Part shown: positions 52,603 through 61,552 of the stretch, in pieces | Layout of the letters: the number at the start of each line of letters is the position of its first letter | How positions within the stretch are numbered: the stretch's first letter is position 1 | NCBI GenBank assembly: GCA_964632495.1 | Contig: CAZWDS010000001.1 | Coordinates: 62,001-126,000, forward strand | Source: CALKXV01 sp964632495 | GTDB taxonomy: Bacteria > Pseudomonadota > Alphaproteobacteria > Rhodobacterales > Rhodobacteraceae | Length of the DNA: 64,000 nucleotides | Direction of reading: 5' to 3' | Notes under the pieces: generated by a model | Database searches by the model: none | Seen by the model: the letters and a program-made list of their open reading frames with translations, nothing else | Told to the model about the DNA's origin: nothing | Translations under genes and position numbers: made by a program

Positions 52603-53670
52603 ATGACCGATGCTGGCCGCCTTCTGGATGAAATGAACGATCGTTCACGCGAGGTCTTTCGGCGCGTCGTGGAAGGGTACCTGAAATCTGGTGAACCTGT
52701 GGGTTCGCGAAGTTTGACCCGCGAATTAAGTGAAAAAGTCAGTGCCGCGACAATCCGGAACGTGATGCAGGACCTGGAGTATCTGGGGCTATTGAGTTCG
52801 CCCCATGTGTCGGCTGGTCGTTTGCCAACGGAATCAGGGCTACGGCTGTTCGTGGATGGATTGATGGAACTGGGCGATTTGTCCGCGGAAGATCGCGGGG
52901 CGATTGAGGGCGAAGTGGCCGGCAATGACGACAGTGTTGCCACGCTTTTGGATCGTGTTGGCTCGGCCTTATCTGGTGTGACGCAGGGGGCGAGCCTTGT
53001 CTTGGCTCCGAAACATGAAGCCCCTTTGAAACATATTGAGTTTGTCAGTTTGGCGGCTGATCGTGCTTTGGTGGTTTTGGTGTTCGAAGATGGCCATGTT
53101 GAGAACCGTGTGTTTTCTCCACCGACTGGACAGACGGCAAGTTCATTTCGCGAAGCAGCAAATTTTCTCAATTCGATTGTTGCGGGGCATACTCTGTCCG
53201 AGCTTGGAGCCGTGATCGAAACCGAGATTGGTCGACATCGTCAAGAGCTGAATGCACGTGCACGGGAGCTTGTCGAAGGAGGGGCTGCGTTCTGGGAGAA
53301 TGAAGGCACGTCATACGAACGATTGATCGTTCGAGGCCGGTCCAATTTGTTGCCTGGCACGGAGGAAGAGGAAGAGCTGGATCGCATCCGTAGCCTGTTT
53401 GATGATCTTGAGCGCAAGCGCGACATCGCGGAATTTTTGGAACTGACCGAGTCGGGCGAGGGCGTGCGCATTTTTATTGGGTCAGAGAACAAATTATTTT
53501 CTCTTTCGGGTTCCTCTTTGGTGGTCTCTCCGTATATGAACTCTGATCGAAAGATCGTGGGCGCGGTTGGCGTGATTGGGCCGACACGGCTCAACTACGG
53601 ACGGATCGTCCCCATTGTGGATTACACGGCTCAACTGGTAAGCCGCCTGATTACAGATCGAGGACAGTGA
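52603..53670 (+). CDS. hrcA: Heat-inducible transcription repressor HrcA
   Basis: 355 residues. An N-terminal winged helix (SREVFRRVVEGYLKSGEPVGSRSLTREL, SAATIRNVMQDLEYLGLLSSPHVSAGRLPT) is followed by a GAF-like dimer domain and a C-terminal helical part. HrcA binds CIRCE sites ahead of groESL and is kept active by GroEL. The targets are outside this window. grpE starts at the last base of the stop codon, so the repressor and a chaperone cofactor are cotranscribed. Length is normal. Confidence 0.97.
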   Translation: MTDAGRLLDEMNDRSREVFRRVVEGYLKSGEPVGSRSLTRELSEKVSAATIRNVMQDLEYLGLLSSPHVSAGRLPTESGLRLFVDGLMELGDLSAEDRGAIEGEVAGNDDSVATLLDRVGSALSGVTQGASLVLAPKHEAPLKHIEFVSLAADRALVVLVFEDGHVENRVFSPPTGQTASSFREAANFLNSIVAGHTLSELGAVIETEIGRHRQELNARARELVEGGAAFWENEGTSYERLIVRGRSNLLPGTEEEEELDRIRSLFDDLERKRDIAEFLELTESGEGVRIFIGSENKLFSLSGSSLVVSPYMNSDRKIVGAVGVIGPTRLNYGRIVPIVDYTAQLVSRLITDRGQ

Positions 53671-54227
53671 TGAACGACGCAGACGCGAACAAGCCTATGC
53701 CAGAAGAAGAATTGATTGATATCGATTCGCCTGAGGCGCTTGAACAGCCAGAAGACGACGAGCGCATTTTGGCGCTGGAAGTTGAGCGGGATGAGCTGAA
53801 AGACAAGTTCATGCGCGCACTGGCCGACGCCGAGAATTCACGCAAACGGTCCGAGCGGGATCGTCGAGAAGCCGAGCAATATGGCGGATCAAAGTTGGCG
53901 CGGGATTTGCTGCCGGTTTTTGACAATATGAAGCGGGCCGTTTTGGCGGTTCCGGAAGATGCGCGTGAAGGCAATGCGGCGCTGATCGAAGGCATCGAAC
54001 TTACCATGCGTGAGCTGTTGAGCGTCTATAACAAACACGGCATTCATCTGATTTCGCCCGAAGTTGGGGACCGTTTTGATCCGCAATTGCACGAAGCAAT
54101 GTTTGAAGCGCCAGTCCCCGGTACTCGGGCGGGTGACATCATTCAGGTCGAGGCGGATGGCTTCATGTTGCATGATCGGTTGCTGCGTCCGGCACGGGTT
54201 GGCGTCAGCTCGACACCTGCGGGATAG
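53670..54227 (+). CDS. grpE: Nucleotide exchange factor GrpE
   Basis: 185 residues from ATG 53670, whose first base is the last of the hrcA TGA; an upstream GTG is less likely. An acidic N-terminal arm precedes the long coiled coil (LEVERDELKDKFMRALADAEN), then RKRSERDRREAEQYG and the beta domain ending VEADGFMLHDRLLRPARVGVS. It releases ADP from DnaK. The second copy of the intergenic repeat begins four bases after its stop. Confidence 0.96.
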   Translation: MNDADANKPMPEEELIDIDSPEALEQPEDDERILALEVERDELKDKFMRALADAENSRKRSERDRREAEQYGGSKLARDLLPVFDNMKRAVLAVPEDAREGNAALIEGIELTMRELLSVYNKHGIHLISPEVGDRFDPQLHEAMFEAPVPGTRAGDIIQVEADGFMLHDRLLRPARVGVSSTPAG

Positions 54228-54231
54228 GTTA

Positions 54232-54311
54232 GGGGCTCTGCCCCTCGCTCCTTTGGAGCTCACCCCGAAGTATTTTCAGCAAGAGGAAGGGCAATTTGAA
54301 TCAAGTTGTCA
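54232..54311. repeat. Intergenic repeat element, copy 2 of 3 (grpE / mutS junction)
   Basis: 80 bases. Hairpin 1 is GGGGC-TCT-GCCCC (54232-54244) and hairpin 2 is GCTCC-TTT-GGAGC (54247-54259). The core CCCCGAAGTATTTTC-A-GCAAGAGGAA (54263-54288) follows, then the tail to TTGTCA. The final TCA is the reversed stop codon of mutS. Against copy 1, hairpin 2 has changed T-A to C-G in its innermost pair without loss of pairing. Confidence 0.85.
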
Positions 54312-56945
54312 CTTTATGGCTTTGAGGTCGTATAGGGCCTGCAAAGCTTCGCGTGGGGTCAGGTCGTCGGGGTGAATATCCGCCAGTTTCGTCTCCAATT
54401 CTGACGTTTTTGCAGGTTTTGGTGCCGGTGGTGGTGCGGCAGAAAACAGTGGCAAGTCGTCGATCAGTGCTTTTTGACGAGCACCGCCTTCCCGCTCGCC
54501 CTTTTCCAAAGCATCCAGAACAACGCGGGCACGATCGACAACTGATTGCGGCAAGCCAGCTAGTTTTGCGACTTGCACCCCATAGCTTCGATCAGCCGCT
54601 CCTTGGCGAACTTCGTGCAGGAAGATGACATCGCCGTCCCACTCCTTGACGGCGACCGTCGCGTTCTGAACGTTGTCCAGCCGGTCTGCCAATTCGGTCA
54701 TCTCGTGATAATGCGTCGCGAAAAGTCCGCGGCAACCGTTGGTTTCATTCAAGTGTTCTAGCGTAGCCCATGCGATGGAAAGTCCATCGTAAGTGGCTGT
54801 GCCTCGCCCGATTTCATCAAGGATGACCAAGGCGCGGTCGTCGGCCTGATTGAGGATCGCGGCGGTTTCGACCATTTCGACCATGAAGGTCGACCGGCCA
54901 CGCGCCAGATCGTCTGAGGCACCGACACGACTGAAGATCTGGCTGACAAGGCCGATATGTGCACTCTCTGCCGGAACGAAACTGCCCGCATGCGCAAGTA
55001 GTGCTATAAGGGCGTTTTGGCGCAGATAGGTGGATTTACCCGCCATGTTGGGGCCGGTCAGCAAGCAAATTTGACCAGTGGCATCGCCCGACAAATCGCA
55101 ATCGTTTGCGATGAAGGGCGCGCCTTCTGATTTCAAGGCGTGTTCCACTACAGGATGTCGGCCGCCGACGATTTTGAAGGCTCGGCTGCTATCCATCTTT
55201 GGAGCGGACCAGTTCTCATCGCGGGCGATGGTGGCAAAGCCGGCGGCCACGTCGATCTCCGAAAGGGCGCGTGCGGCTTGCGCGAGCGGTGCGGCTTTAT
55301 CAAGAATTTGCTGTTTGAGTTCGAAATAGAGACTAATTTCGATGTCCACGGCTCGCGCACCTGCGTTCAGAATACGGGTTTCCAACTCGGACAGTTCGAC
55401 CGTGGTAAAGCGTACGGCGTTGGCCGTGGTTTGGCGGTGGATAAAGCGATCTGAAAGGGGGGCAGCCAGCATTTTTTCGGCGTGGGTAGCTGTGGTTTCG
55501 ATAAAGTAGCCAAGGACGTTGTTGTGCTTGATCTTAAGCGAAGGAATACCGGTTTCATCCGAATACTCGCTTTGCATTTTGGCGATGATGCCTCGACCTT
55601 CGTCGCGCAGGGTGCGGGCTTCGTCAAGATCAGGGGTGTGACCATCGGCGATGAAACCGCCATCCCGGGCCAAGAGCGGAGGTTCGGCGACCAGCGCTGC
55701 ATCAAGACATTGAGCGAGATCGTCGAAGCCGTTTAGATCGTCCAGCCATGTTTTGATCAGGTGCGGTGCGTTTTCTTTCAGGGCGTCCGTCAAAGAGGGA
55801 CATTGTTCCAGCGCGTTCCGGATTGCGACTAGGTCACGAGGGCCGCCGCGATCGATGGCAAGACGAGATAGGGCGCGTTGAATGTCAGGGACGCGCCGCA
55901 GTGCATCGCGAGTGGACTCCAAAAGCGCTGCATTCTCGGTAAGCCATTCGACGACGCCGATCCGCGCGATCACGAGATCCAAGTCGCGAGATGGAGACGA
56001 TAGGCGACGTTCGATTAAGCGACCGCCCGCTGACGTAACCGTGCGATCTATTGCGTTTAAAAGCGCACCTTCGCGGCTGCCATTCAAAGACCGGATGAGT
56101 TCTAAATTGCGACGGGTGGCGGCGTCGATCTGAACGGTACCGCTGGCCATTTCGCGTACCGGGGGGCGTATAAGTGGCAAGTTCCCCTTTTGGGTCAGAT
56201 CGAGGTAGTCGACCAATGCGCCGATGGCGGAAATCTCTGCCCGGGTGAAAGAGCCGAAAGCGTCTAGGCTTTTCACATCCCAAAGAGACGTCAGACGTTT
56301 TTCTGCAGATTGACTGTCAAAACAAGCTGGCGCTATGGGTGTCAGCGAAGCGCCAATATCTGTCACTAAATCGGAGAGTTCGGTGTATTTCGCTTCGGAA
56401 ATGATCACTTCGCTTGGGGCCAAACGTGCCAATTCCGGGCTGAAGCGCGCTGGTGTTGTGGGCGATACACGGAGCTCGCCGGTGGAAATATCAACCCAAG
56501 CCATGGCAGCTTCGTCGCGAACTTGGGCCAGAGCGGCCAAGAAGTTGTGTCGACGTGCGTCAAGCAGGCTGTCTTCGGTCAATGTGCCCGGCGTAACCAA
56601 TCGCACAACGCCGCGTTTCACAACGGATTTCGAACCGCGCTTTTTCGCTTCAGCGGGACTTTCTAGTTGCTCGCAGACGGCAACGCGAAAACCTTTGCGG
56701 ATCAGCGTTAATAAATACCCTTCAGCGGCATGGAACGGGACGCCACACATGGCGATGTCTTCGCCCAAGTGTTTGCCACGTTTGGTGAGAGCAATGTCCA
56801 AAGCTTCGGCAGCCGCAACAGCGTCATCGAAGAACAACTCATAGAAATCACCCATCCGATAGAACAACAGAGCGTCTTTATGCTCGGCCTTGATATCAAG
56901 AAATTGCGCCATCATGGGCGTTACGCCGGTGGACGTTACGGACAC
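54309..56945 (-). CDS. mutS: DNA mismatch repair protein MutS
   Basis: 878 residues. The mismatch-binding Phe-X-Glu lies in YRMGDFYELFFDDAV (~30-44). Connector, lever and clamp regions follow, and then the ABC-type ATPase with LLTGPNMAGKSTYLRQNAL, ARGRSTFMVEM and LVILDEIGRGTATYDGLSIAWA. It recognises mismatches and recruits MutL. The GTG at 56945, spaced eight bases from GGGGG, is the likely start; ATG 56915 is an alternative. The last bases TGA lie inside the repeat element. Confidence 0.97.
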   Translation of the reverse strand: MSVTSTGVTPMMAQFLDIKAEHKDALLFYRMGDFYELFFDDAVAAAEALDIALTKRGKHLGEDIAMCGVPFHAAEGYLLTLIRKGFRVAVCEQLESPAEAKKRGSKSVVKRGVVRLVTPGTLTEDSLLDARRHNFLAALAQVRDEAAMAWVDISTGELRVSPTTPARFSPELARLAPSEVIISEAKYTELSDLVTDIGASLTPIAPACFDSQSAEKRLTSLWDVKSLDAFGSFTRAEISAIGALVDYLDLTQKGNLPLIRPPVREMASGTVQIDAATRRNLELIRSLNGSREGALLNAIDRTVTSAGGRLIERRLSSPSRDLDLVIARIGVVEWLTENAALLESTRDALRRVPDIQRALSRLAIDRGGPRDLVAIRNALEQCPSLTDALKENAPHLIKTWLDDLNGFDDLAQCLDAALVAEPPLLARDGGFIADGHTPDLDEARTLRDEGRGIIAKMQSEYSDETGIPSLKIKHNNVLGYFIETTATHAEKMLAAPLSDRFIHRQTTANAVRFTTVELSELETRILNAGARAVDIEISLYFELKQQILDKAAPLAQAARALSEIDVAAGFATIARDENWSAPKMDSSRAFKIVGGRHPVVEHALKSEGAPFIANDCDLSGDATGQICLLTGPNMAGKSTYLRQNALIALLAHAGSFVPAESAHIGLVSQIFSRVGASDDLARGRSTFMVEMVETAAILNQADDRALVILDEIGRGTATYDGLSIAWATLEHLNETNGCRGLFATHYHEMTELADRLDNVQNATVAVKEWDGDVIFLHEVRQGAADRSYGVQVAKLAGLPQSVVDRARVVLDALEKGEREGGARQKALIDDLPLFSAAPPPAPKPAKTSELETKLADIHPDDLTPREALQALYDLKAIK

Positions 56946-57016
56946 TGCTCACACCCCCAAGTGCTTTCGTAAGCGAATCTAGCCCCGGGGCGCAGGAGGG
57001 AAAAGGCTAAACCTGA

Positions 57017-57670
57017 CTATTTCGCGAAAGGCGCAGCGTTGCCCCAAAGCTGTTTTACGCGTTGGTCGCGCTTGCAGGCGTTGCGATAGAATTTGTAAGC
57101 GTTGGCTTTCGATTTCGGGCCGCGGCGGGTCAGGACGACTTCACTGCTTTTGTAGTAGTCCTGATGATATGCTTCGGCATTGTAGAACTTGCTGGCGTTC
57201 AGGATTGGGGTCACGATTTTACGGCCAAGATCTTTTTGCGCTTTTGCCTTTGCTTTTTCCGCAGCAGCACGTTCGGCAGCGTTGGTGACGAAAATCGCAG
57301 TGCGATAGCTTTCGCCCCGGTCGCAGAATTGGCCGCCTGCGTCGGTTGGATCAACCGAGCGGAAGAAGGCGTGTAGCAGTTGATCGTATGACACGGATGA
57401 ATCGTTGTAGCGGATTTCAACCGCTTCATAGTGCCCCGTGCCGCCTTTGGTGACCTGCTTGTAAGTTGGGTTTGCTGTTTTGCCGCCAGTATAGCCCGAG
57501 ACGACTTCGCTAACCCCTTTCAGGGATTCAAAGTCAGATTCGATGCACCAAAAGCACCCACCTGCGAAAAAGGCCTTCTTTTGGGCTGCGTTGGCTTCGG
57601 TACTATTGAAAGCTAGCCCGACAACGAACAGAGCGCCGAGAGCGAAGGCTTTGGGTAATTTGACGAACAT
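57017..57670 (-). CDS. msrA: Exported peptide-methionine (S)-S-oxide reductase MsrA
   Basis: 217 residues. A signal peptide (KAFALGALFVVGLAFNSTEANA) precedes the catalytic FFAGGCFWCIESDFE, with the nucleophilic cysteine in GCFWC. VSGYTGGKTANPTYKQVTKGGTGHYEAVEI and AYHQDYY complete the fold. Most MsrA proteins are cytosolic; this one should repair oxidised periplasmic proteins. The C-terminal RNACKRD contains a candidate resolving cysteine. It is 71 bases upstream of mutS on the same strand. Confidence 0.93.
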   Translation of the reverse strand: MFVKLPKAFALGALFVVGLAFNSTEANAAQKKAFFAGGCFWCIESDFESLKGVSEVVSGYTGGKTANPTYKQVTKGGTGHYEAVEIRYNDSSVSYDQLLHAFFRSVDPTDAGGQFCDRGESYRTAIFVTNAAERAAAEKAKAKAQKDLGRKIVTPILNASKFYNAEAYHQDYYKSSEVVLTRRGPKSKANAYKFYRNACKRDQRVKQLWGNAAPFAK

Positions 57671-57795
57671 TTACAAGTCTCCTAACGGTTTGGCGGACAA
57701 TGCAGATCTAGGTGGCATCCGTCTATTCAAGCGCGCGTGAGGTCGCGCGAGTGTGAGTGTTGTTTCAGTTTTCACATGGGCTTAGCGTGCAAATC

Positions 57796-58494
57796 ATGAG
57801 AATCGCCATGTGGAGCGGGCCGCGAAATTTATCGACGGCCATGATGTATGCCTTTGGAAACAGGGCGGATTTTGCGGCTTGGGATGAACCGTTCTATGCG
57901 CCCTATCTGAAAGCGACCGGGATTGATCATCCAATGCGTGATGCGGTGATGGCCCATCATGAAACAGATGTAGAGACGGTTGCTGCGCGATGTTCGGGGA
58001 CAATTCCGGACGGAAAGCCCCATTATTACATGAAGCACATGCCGTTTCACATGGAGCCGGGCTTTCCCTTGGACTGGGCCAAGGATTGCATAAACGTCCA
58101 TTTGATCCGCCATCCGGCGCGTGTTGTGGCCAGTTACGCCGCCAAACGCGAGAATCCCACGATGCAGGATATCGGGTTTGCCGCGCAATCGCGTCTGTTT
58201 GAACGGTTGCCCGGTCCAGTGGTCGAAAGCGCCGATATTCGGAAGGATCCTGAAGGGATGTTGCAAAAGCTTTGTGACGCGATTGGACTGGCCTTCGATC
58301 CCGCGATGTTGACTTGGACACCGGGCCCGAAACCCTTTGACGGCATTTGGGCGGCCCATTGGTATGGCGCGGTGCATCGGTCGGCGGGATTTGCCGGGCC
58401 CGAAGGGGAATTGCCGACGCTTGATGGGGACATGGCGCTTCTGGTTGAGGCGGCGTTGCCCAATTATCATCGACTGGCTGAGTTCAAACTGTAA
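57796..58494 (+). CDS. Sulfotransferase-like P-loop protein
   Basis: 232 residues from ATG 57796. RIAMWSGPRNLSTAMMYAFG is the PAPS 5'-phosphosulfate-binding start of the sulfotransferase fold, and VHLIRHPARVVASYAAKRE the 3'-phosphate-binding region. Proteins of this small bacterial group often neighbour or fuse to aminotransferases; the substrate is unknown, and some members may not transfer sulfate. No clear ribosome site is visible for ATG 57796, and TTG 57757 or GTG 57787 are possible. The third repeat element starts three bases after its stop. Confidence 0.8.
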   Translation: MRIAMWSGPRNLSTAMMYAFGNRADFAAWDEPFYAPYLKATGIDHPMRDAVMAHHETDVETVAARCSGTIPDGKPHYYMKHMPFHMEPGFPLDWAKDCINVHLIRHPARVVASYAAKRENPTMQDIGFAAQSRLFERLPGPVVESADIRKDPEGMLQKLCDAIGLAFDPAMLTWTPGPKPFDGIWAAHWYGAVHRSAGFAGPEGELPTLDGDMALLVEAALPNYHRLAEFKL

Positions 58495-58496
58495 GA

Positions 58497-58579
58497 GGGG
58501 CTCTGCCCCGGCCGCGCTTGCGCGCGACCCCCCGAAGTATTTTCGGCAAGAGGAAGCGCAGATTTGATTTAAACTGTCA
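58497..58579. repeat. Intergenic repeat element, copy 3 of 3 (sulfotransferase / argG junction)
   Basis: 83 bases. Hairpin 1 GGGGC-TCT-GCCCC (58497-58509) is identical to copy 2. Hairpin 2 has a different sequence, CGCGC-TTGC-GCGCG (58513-58526), but the same five-pair length. The core CCCCGAAGTATTTTC-G-GCAAGAGGAA (58530-58555) and a tail ending CTGTCA follow. The final TCA is the reversed TGA of argG. The core differs from the other copies only at one base. Confidence 0.85.
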
Positions 58580-59794
58580 CTTCAGGCGGTGGTCTCTTGC
58601 GGCCAAAAGCTTAAGCCGAAGCGCGTTCAGTTGAATGAAGCCTTGAGCATCTTCCTGATCGTAGGCACCGGCGTCATCTTCGAAGGTGACATGGGCTTCG
58701 GAGTAGAGCGAGTGATCTGACCAGCGGGCGACGGTGCGGGCGGATCCCTTATAGAGCTTCAGTTTGACTGTGCCTGAGACGTGTTCTTGGGATTTGTCGA
58801 TCAAGGCTTGCAGCATTTCGCGTTCGGGCGAGAACCAGAAGCCGTTGTAGATCAGTTCCGCATAGCGGGGCATGATCGAATCTTTCAGGTGGCCTGCGCC
58901 GGAATCAAGTGTGATTTGTTCGATGCCACGGTGCGCTTCCAGAAGAATGGTGCCGCCGGGGGTTTCGTAGACGCCTCGGGATTTCATACCGACGAAACGG
59001 TTTTCGACAAGGTCCAAAAGGCCAATACCGTGTTTGCCGCCCAGTTCGTTCAGCTTGGTCAGGATCGTGGCCGGTGACATTGCTTTGCCGTTGATGGCGA
59101 CGGCATCGCCTTTTTCAAAGGTAACTTCGATGAACTCAGGCGTGTCGGGTGCGTTTTCGACGGGAACGATCCGCTGCGCGACATAGTCTGGGGCTTCGAC
59201 AGCAGGGTCTTCTAGCACCTTGCCTTCTGACGAGGTGTGCAGGAGATTGGCATCGACCGAAAAGGGTGCTTCACCGCGCTTGTCCTTGGCGATTGGGATT
59301 TGGTGTTGCTCTGCGAATTCTAGCAGCCGGGTGCGCGAAGAGAGATCCCACATACGCCAAGGGGCAATTACTTTGATATCCGGGTTCAGCGCATAGGCGG
59401 CGAGTTCGAAGCGGACTTGGTCGTTGCCTTTGCCTGTGGCGCCGTGGCTTACCGCATCGGCTCCGGTTTCGGCTGCGATTTCGACCAGACGTTTGGAGAT
59501 CAGCGGGCGGGCGATTGACGTGCCGAGCAGGTACAGGCCTTCGTAAAGGGCGTTGGCGCGGAACATCGGGAAGACGAAATCCCGGGTGAATTCCTCGCGC
59601 AGATCCTCGACGTAGATCTCGGAAGCGCCCATCATCTCGGCTTTCTTGCGGGCGGGTTCCAGTTCTTCGCCCTGCCCAAGATCGGCGGTAAAGGTGACGA
59701 CCTCGCAGTCATACTCGGTCTGCAGCCACTTTAGGATAATTGACGTATCAAGGCCGCCGGAATAGGCGAGCACGACTTTTTTGGGTGCAGACAT
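58577..59794 (-). CDS. argG: Argininosuccinate synthase
   Basis: 405 residues. VLAYSGGLDTSIILKWLQ is the PP-loop, followed by CEVVTFTADLGQGEELEPARKKA, SHGATGKGNDQVRFE and GIGLLDLVENRFVGMKSRGVYETPGG. The synthase joins citrulline and aspartate with ATP in arginine synthesis. Length and motifs are normal. It stands alone, with the repeat element at its 3' end and the Hpt gene upstream on the same strand. Confidence 0.98.
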   Translation of the reverse strand: MSAPKKVVLAYSGGLDTSIILKWLQTEYDCEVVTFTADLGQGEELEPARKKAEMMGASEIYVEDLREEFTRDFVFPMFRANALYEGLYLLGTSIARPLISKRLVEIAAETGADAVSHGATGKGNDQVRFELAAYALNPDIKVIAPWRMWDLSSRTRLLEFAEQHQIPIAKDKRGEAPFSVDANLLHTSSEGKVLEDPAVEAPDYVAQRIVPVENAPDTPEFIEVTFEKGDAVAINGKAMSPATILTKLNELGGKHGIGLLDLVENRFVGMKSRGVYETPGGTILLEAHRGIEQITLDSGAGHLKDSIMPRYAELIYNGFWFSPEREMLQALIDKSQEHVSGTVKLKLYKGSARTVARWSDHSLYSEAHVTFEDDAGAYDQEDAQGFIQLNALRLKLLAARDHRLK

Positions 59795-59840
59795 AGATTT
59801 TCCCCGGACTTTCTGAGTTCCGGGGGCGTTTACGGTGTTT

Positions 59841-60185
59841 TCAGCTTGGGAACAAGCGCGAGCGGGGACGGCTGGTGCCGGGCTTTAGCAACGCTTCTTT
59901 TGATGCAGCGTAGGTGACGCGGATCATATTGACGTCGGCGGTTGCGACCGGGTCGGACTTCAGTCGATTTTCTTGCTGTTCACAAAGCTCTGAAACGTCA
60001 TCGAGGCCGATGTTCAATGCGCTGCCTTTCAGGAAATGAAGCTGCGCTGCCATCTGATCTTGAGGGGTGGAATCGAGCGCCCGAAGCACATCTTCCACTT
60101 CTTCGCAAAAGAGTTCGATGACTTCGACAAGGTCGTCTTCGCCGACTTCGTCTTTCAGTTCTTGGATGCGGGCTGTGTTGATCAT
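59841..60185 (-). CDS. Histidine phosphotransfer (Hpt) domain protein
   Basis: 114 residues forming one Hpt helical bundle. The phosphoaccepting His50 lies in AQLHFLKGSALNIGL, the conserved HxxKGxAxxxG pattern. There is no kinase or receiver domain. It is divergent from a receiver-phosphatase gene, with 88 bases between the start codons. It may pass phosphate to or from that protein's Asp67, an inference from position. ATG 60185 is the only reasonable start. Confidence 0.9.
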   Translation of the reverse strand: MINTARIQELKDEVGEDDLVEVIELFCEEVEDVLRALDSTPQDQMAAQLHFLKGSALNIGLDDVSELCEQQENRLKSDPVATADVNMIRVTYAASKEALLKPGTSRPRSRLFPS

Positions 60186-60273
60186 GACAGCTGATCTTTA
60201 TCGGAGCAGTGTTAAAATGATGTTTCTTTCGGGTCTTCACAGTGCATTAAGGCGCAGGCGGCAAAAGAGGCCT

Positions 60274-61536
60274 ATGAAGACCGAAACTGGCCCCATCTTT
60301 GACAATGCCGCGATGGTCATTCGCCCCGTTCTTGTGGTGGATGACAGTAAGGCGCAACGCCGATTGTTGTCACGGACACTGGCCAAGTGGGGCTACGAAA
60401 CGATCGAAGCAGACAGCGGCGAGGCGGCGCTTGACGTGGCGAGAACGACTCGGATCGATATCGTGGTCAGTGATTGGATGATGCCAGGTATGAATGGTGT
60501 CGAGTTTTGTCGTGCTTTTCGTGAACTCTGCGGGGATCGCCCGGCCTATTTCATTCTGTTGACGGCACAGACCGAGCGAGAAGTACTGGCCGAGGGTTTG
60601 GAAGGAGGCGCGGACGATTTTTTGTCGAAGCCCTTCAATTCTGTTGAGCTTCGGGCGCGCCTGCGCGCGGGTGAACGTGTGGTCAATGCGCAGCTTGATT
60701 TAGCGGGCAAGAATCATGCTTTGTCGGCGGCACTGGAAGAACTTAGCGACGCCTATTCCGCGATCGAAAGGGATTTGGTTGGCGCGCGCAAGTTCCAAGA
60801 AGGCTTGGTGCCCGAACGCCATCTGAAGACAGGTTCGGTGGAACTGTCGATGTTGTTTAAGCCAAGTGGTCACGTGGGCGGTGATTTGGTTGGGTATTTT
60901 CGTGTCAGCAACACCGTGCTTGGTGTATATTCGGTGGATGTGTCAGGTCATGGTGTTGCGTCGGCTTTGATGACCGCCCGCGTGGCGAGTTACCTTAGTG
61001 ATGTGGCCCCTGACAGGAACATTGCGTTGTCTTTAGATGCAGACGGATATCGCATGATACATTTGCCCGAGGTCTGCGGCCGGTTGAATGCGATTCTTCA
61101 GGCAGATGTGGATTCGGACCAATATTTGACGATGTCTATTGCAAAGGTCGATATCAGCACCGGTGCCATCGATATCTGCCATGCGGGACACCCAAGCCCG
61201 GTTGTTCAGCGCCGGGATGGGTCAGTCGAATTCACAGATCTTTTCAGCACCCCCATCGGATTGATCGATGATGGCGAATATGCAGAGCTTTCAGTTCTGT
61301 TAAATCCCGGGGATCGATTGATGTTGTATTCGGACGGTTTGACAGAGTGTCCGAACACCGAAGATCAGCTTTTGGATGACGAAGGGCTGGATGCGATGTT
61401 GCGCGACCAGGCGCATTTGCACGGCATGGAATTTGTCGAGGCGACGCAGACCGCCTTGATCGACTATCGAGGCAGCGATGACTTTCCCGATGACTTGTCG
61501 GCCATTATTGTCGAACGGATTGATCGGCGCGCCTGA
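60274..61536 (+). CDS. Receiver domain fused to SpoIIE/RsbU-type PP2C phosphatase
   Basis: 420 residues from ATG 60274 behind AAAGAGG. The receiver domain (~17-135) has LVVDDSKAQRR and phosphoacceptor Asp67 in VVSDWMMPGMNG. A short helical linker leads to a PP2C-type phosphatase (~190-420) with VSVDVSGHGVASALMTARV-like metal residues (SVDVSGHG), ICHAGHPSPVV and RLMLYSDGLTE. Such fusions dephosphorylate an anti-anti-sigma (STAS) protein in partner switching. The layout resembles RbaY of Rhodobacter capsulatus, linked to gene transfer agent control. No STAS or anti-sigma gene is in this window. Confidence 0.9.
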   Translation: MKTETGPIFDNAAMVIRPVLVVDDSKAQRRLLSRTLAKWGYETIEADSGEAALDVARTTRIDIVVSDWMMPGMNGVEFCRAFRELCGDRPAYFILLTAQTEREVLAEGLEGGADDFLSKPFNSVELRARLRAGERVVNAQLDLAGKNHALSAALEELSDAYSAIERDLVGARKFQEGLVPERHLKTGSVELSMLFKPSGHVGGDLVGYFRVSNTVLGVYSVDVSGHGVASALMTARVASYLSDVAPDRNIALSLDADGYRMIHLPEVCGRLNAILQADVDSDQYLTMSIAKVDISTGAIDICHAGHPSPVVQRRDGSVEFTDLFSTPIGLIDDGEYAELSVLLNPGDRLMLYSDGLTECPNTEDQLLDDEGLDAMLRDQAHLHGMEFVEATQTALIDYRGSDDFPDDLSAIIVERIDRRA

Positions 61537-61552
61537 CAGTCCAATCCGTGCT

